Assembly (NCBI GenBank): GCA_947627785.1
Contig: CANQXC010000032.1
Coordinates: 1-9,218 of the forward strand
DNA from: an uncultured Clostridia bacterium
GTDB lineage: Bacteria; Bacillota; Clostridia; TANB77; CAG-508
Length of the DNA: 9,218 nucleotides
Direction: 5' to 3'
Shown here: positions 7,103 through 9,218 of the stretch, in pieces
Layout: every line of letters starts with the position of its first letter
Position numbering within the stretch: position 1 is the first letter of the stretch
Translations under genes and position numbers: made by a program
Notes under the pieces: model-generated
What the model was told of the DNA's origin: nothing
Seen by the model: the letters and a program-made list of their open reading frames with translations, nothing else
The model's database searches: none

Positions 7103-7104
7103 GT

Positions 7105-7110
7105 GGAGGA
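7105..7110 (+). promoter_or_regulatory. Ribosome binding site that decides the acyl-CoA ligase start
   Basis: GGAGGA lies 10 bases before the ATG at 7121. The alternative GTG at 7103 overlaps this site and has no Shine-Dalgarno sequence of its own. The site begins 2 bases after the holA stop, so ribosomes ending holA could restart here. Confidence 0.8.
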
Positions 7111-7120
7111 AAGTAAAAAT

Positions 7121-8953
7121 ATGAGAATATTAAAAGATATGGAAATACCTAAACTAAAATTTCCAAAAATAAAAATGGACAAGGTTGAACAAATAAAAAA
7201 AGAAGATATTGAAAAAGCAAAAAAAGTAAAAGTAAGAAACACTCCATATGAACCAACAACATATAAAACAATAAAAGAGGTTTTTGAAAGAAGTACAAAA
7301 CTATATAAAGATAAAGAATTTATACTAGAAAAATTTGAGAAAAAAGGTGAGTACAAAAAAATTACTTTTGGAAAATTTAGAGAGGACGTTATAAACTTAG
7401 GAACAGCATTGGAAAGTATTCCAAATCTAAAAGAAAAACGTGCAATTGTAATAGGTGAAAATACATATTATTGGTATGTATCATATATGTCTTTACTATG
7501 TTCGAGCTTTATAGCAGTACCAGTAGATAAAGAATTGCCAGAAAATGAAATTATAAATTTGGCAGGTAGGTCAAGAGCAGAAGTAATAATTTATTCAAAA
7601 AAGAAAAAAGATGTAATAGAAAAAATAAAAAGTAAACTAACCAATATAAAACTTTTTGTAGAGATGTATTCAGATGAAAAATTAGATGAAGAAACAAGAA
7701 CAATTGGTATAGAAAATTTAATAAAACAAGGAAAAGAAAAAGTTGATAATAATGATGATAGCTTTATGAAAATTCCAATTGATCCAGAAGAATTTAAATT
7801 GTTAATATTCACATCTGGAACAACAGCAAATTCAAAAGGAGTTATGATATGCAATAGAAACTTAGCAGAAAATATAAATGCAGTATCTGCATATGTAAAA
7901 CTATATCCAGAAGATAGATTCTTTTCAGTTTTGCCATTACACCATACATATGAATCAACAATAGGTTTCTTAGTTCCATTTGCAACAGGAAGTTCAATAG
8001 CAGTATGTGAGGGTTTGAAATACATAGTTCAAAACTTAAAAGAAACTCAGCCAACATTAATACTTGCAGTACCTTTATTAATAGAAAGTATATATAAGAA
8101 AATTAATAGCACCATAAAGAAAAGCCACAAAGAAGCATTGGTAAATTCAATGATACACATTACAAATGCATTAAGTGCAGTAAATATAGATATAAAAAGG
8201 AAAGTGTTTAAAGAAATACATGAAAATCTTGGTGGAAACTTAAGAATTATTGTATCAGCAGCAGCTCCAATAGATGAAAAAGTAGGAAAATGGCTACAAG
8301 ATATAGGTATGTTATTCTTACAAGGTTATGGATTAACAGAAACAGCACCAATTTCTGCATTAACACCAGAATATGAACCAACTGTAGGTTCAGTTGGAAA
8401 ATCTGTAATATGTGCAGAGATAAAAATAGATAATCCGGATGAAAAAGGTGAGGGTGAAATACTTATAAAAAGTACAACTCTAATGCTAGGATATTATGAA
8501 GATGAAGAAGCAACAAAAGAAGCAATTCAAGGTGAATGGTTCCATTCAGGAGACATAGGAAAAATGGATGATAAAGGCTTTGTATATATAACAGGAAGAT
8601 GTAAAAATGTAATAGTTACACAAAATGGTAAAAACATATATCCAGAAGAAATAGAATTAAGTTTAGGAAAAATAAAAGAGATAAAAGAATGTATGGTATA
8701 TGGAAAAGAAGATGAAGGAAAGGAATTAGTAATAACTGCAAGAGTAATTCCAAATAGAGAATATATCGAAGAAGAATATGGAAAAGATATAACAGATGAA
8801 GAAATTCATAAAATAATATGGAAACAAATAAAAGAAATAAATAAAACATTAACATCATACAAGGCAATAAAACAATTAGAAATTAAGAACACAGAATTTG
8901 TAAAAACAACAACAATGAAGATAAAAAGAAATGAAGAATTAAAAACAAAATAG
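7121..8953 (+). CDS. AMP-forming long-chain fatty acid--CoA ligase
   Basis: An acyl-adenylate-forming enzyme that activates a carboxylic acid, most likely a long-chain fatty acid, with ATP and then CoA. It is 610 residues, as in the long-chain acyl-CoA synthetase branch. Motifs in order: the phosphate-binding loop F230-TSGTT with K239-GV, G402-YGLTET, H475-SGDIG, G492-R493-x-K-N with GKNIYPEEIE, and the C-terminal TTTMKIKR segment where K600 is the probable catalytic lysine. All are intact. The first 40 or so residues are unusually lysine-rich and precede the usual start of the adenylation domain (near RNTPYEP). There are no clear membrane spans; such enzymes are often peripheral at the membrane, where the basic tail may help. 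The substrate cannot be proved: aryl or bacterial secondary-metabolite acids are possible, though length and motif spacing favour fatty acids. It follows holA closely and shares its transcript, although no functional link is evident. A strong terminator follows. Confidence 0.88.
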   Translation: MRILKDMEIPKLKFPKIKMDKVEQIKKEDIEKAKKVKVRNTPYEPTTYKTIKEVFERSTKLYKDKEFILEKFEKKGEYKKITFGKFREDVINLGTALESIPNLKEKRAIVIGENTYYWYVSYMSLLCSSFIAVPVDKELPENEIINLAGRSRAEVIIYSKKKKDVIEKIKSKLTNIKLFVEMYSDEKLDEETRTIGIENLIKQGKEKVDNNDDSFMKIPIDPEEFKLLIFTSGTTANSKGVMICNRNLAENINAVSAYVKLYPEDRFFSVLPLHHTYESTIGFLVPFATGSSIAVCEGLKYIVQNLKETQPTLILAVPLLIESIYKKINSTIKKSHKEALVNSMIHITNALSAVNIDIKRKVFKEIHENLGGNLRIIVSAAAPIDEKVGKWLQDIGMLFLQGYGLTETAPISALTPEYEPTVGSVGKSVICAEIKIDNPDEKGEGEILIKSTTLMLGYYEDEEATKEAIQGEWFHSGDIGKMDDKGFVYITGRCKNVIVTQNGKNIYPEEIELSLGKIKEIKECMVYGKEDEGKELVITARVIPNREYIEEEYGKDITDEEIHKIIWKQIKEINKTLTSYKAIKQLEIKNTEFVKTTTMKIKRNEELKTK

Positions 8954-8971
8954 AATTATTTAAAAAAACAC

Positions 8972-9023
8972 AATAAGGAAGTCATTCTCTCAGTTGAAAG
9001 AATGACTTCCTTATTTCATTTTT
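8972..9023. terminator. Bidirectional hairpin terminator between converging genes
   Basis: A perfect 17-bp inverted repeat (8972-8988 with 8999-9015, arms starting AATAAGGAAGTC and ending GACTTCCTTATT) encloses a 10-base loop. On the plus strand a T-run follows at 9019-9023. On the minus strand the A-run at 8962-8968 becomes a T-run. It therefore can stop transcription of the acyl-CoA ligase from the left and of the minus-strand gene from the right. The stem's outer end lies right beside the minus-strand stop codon. Confidence 0.88.
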
Positions 9024-9218
9024 GCTGCTTATACCTAACATCGGAGATAGGCTCGAATCTATTGCATTTTGTTACAACAAAAGATTCGGCACGTGTATTA
9101 ATGGACTCATATCCATTAACAATAAAAGGATATTTTTCAATCCTTTTGGCATCAAGGATTTTTTCTATGATCCCACTTGAATGTTGGGATTCAGTAAGAA
9201 AACGATCTTGAATTTTGG
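9016..9218 (-). CDS. C-terminal end of an unidentified minus-strand protein, 5'-truncated by the window edge
   Basis: On the minus strand one frame stays open from the right edge for 66 codons and ends in TGA at 9016-9018, immediately beside the terminator. That position, just before a hairpin with a minus-strand T-run, is what a real gene end looks like, whereas the opposite-strand frame over the same bases starts inside the hairpin. The peptide is mixed polar, without membrane segments, and ends with the basic FEPISDVRYKQQK. It includes KYPFIVNGYESINTRAE. I do not recognise the family. Codon use differs from the rest of the window: CGT, GCC, TCC, GAG and ATC appear, and G+C is about 34% by my count, somewhat above much of the neighbouring coding DNA. 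This may mean a different origin or merely a differently expressed gene. The start lies outside the window. Confidence 0.6.
   Translation of the reverse strand, partial: KIQDRFLTESQHSSGIIEKILDAKRIEKYPFIVNGYESINTRAESFVVTKCNRFEPISDVRYKQQK

Noticed and set aside
7103..7120. GTG start for the acyl-CoA ligase at 7103
   Set aside because: It overlaps the GGAGGA ribosome site that serves the ATG at 7121 and has no site of its own.
9002..9211. Plus-strand 69-codon frame after the terminator
   Set aside because: It starts inside the hairpin arm and lies opposite a better-placed minus-strand gene end.
1..9218. Reassigned TGA codon, CRISPR array, tRNA, insertion sequence
   Set aside because: holA and the minus-strand frame end in TGA and tryptophans are TGG; no regularly spaced repeats, cloverleaf, transposase or terminal inverted repeats are visible.

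Overview
The window is a compact stretch of low-GC bacterial housekeeping chromosome (A/T-rich throughout, with AGA, ATA, AAA and GCA as favoured codons). The mcsA-mcsB-clpC cassette, strong AAAGGA/GGAGG ribosome binding sites and the standard genetic code (TGA ends holA) all point to a Bacillota, most likely a clostridial lineage. I cannot place it more precisely from the sequence.

Layout, left to right. Positions 1-497 hold the 3' part of a phosphatidylglycerophosphate synthase gene (pgsA), closed by a clear intrinsic terminator. A ROK-family sugar kinase follows (618-1532). Next comes the protein-arginine phosphorylation and proteolysis cassette: mcsA (1681-2220), mcsB (2221-3234, abutting mcsA with no gap) and clpC (3395-5839, after a 160-base leader). 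A long hairpin ending in a T tract closes clpC. A well-formed extended -10 promoter then starts a second transcription unit: holA, the DNA polymerase III delta subunit (6062-7102), and a 610-residue long-chain acyl-CoA synthetase-type AMP-forming ligase (7121-8953). The ligase's ribosome binding site begins 2 bases after the holA stop. A perfect 17-bp hairpin at 8972-9015 ends this unit. Its other side serves a minus-strand gene whose last 66 codons reach the right edge (9016-9218).

How the genes work together. McsB phosphorylates arginines on misfolded proteins and McsA activates it. ClpC, working with ClpP encoded elsewhere, unfolds the marked proteins for degradation. All key motifs of the three are intact, including the RDxxRA phospho-arginine site of McsB and the ClpP-docking LGF loop of ClpC. 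The repressor gene ctsR, which normally heads this operon in Bacillus and many clostridia, is absent, and I found no CtsR or CIRCE operator. The place usually held by ctsR is taken by a sugar kinase gene and a short leader with a small inverted repeat. The remaining genes (pgsA, ROK kinase, holA, acyl-CoA ligase) are ordinary and not obviously linked to the cassette.

I see no mobile element, CRISPR array, tRNA or rRNA, and no convincing new system. The best leads are the ctsR-less regulation of the arginine kinase cassette and the unidentified minus-strand gene at the right edge, whose codon use differs from its neighbours.
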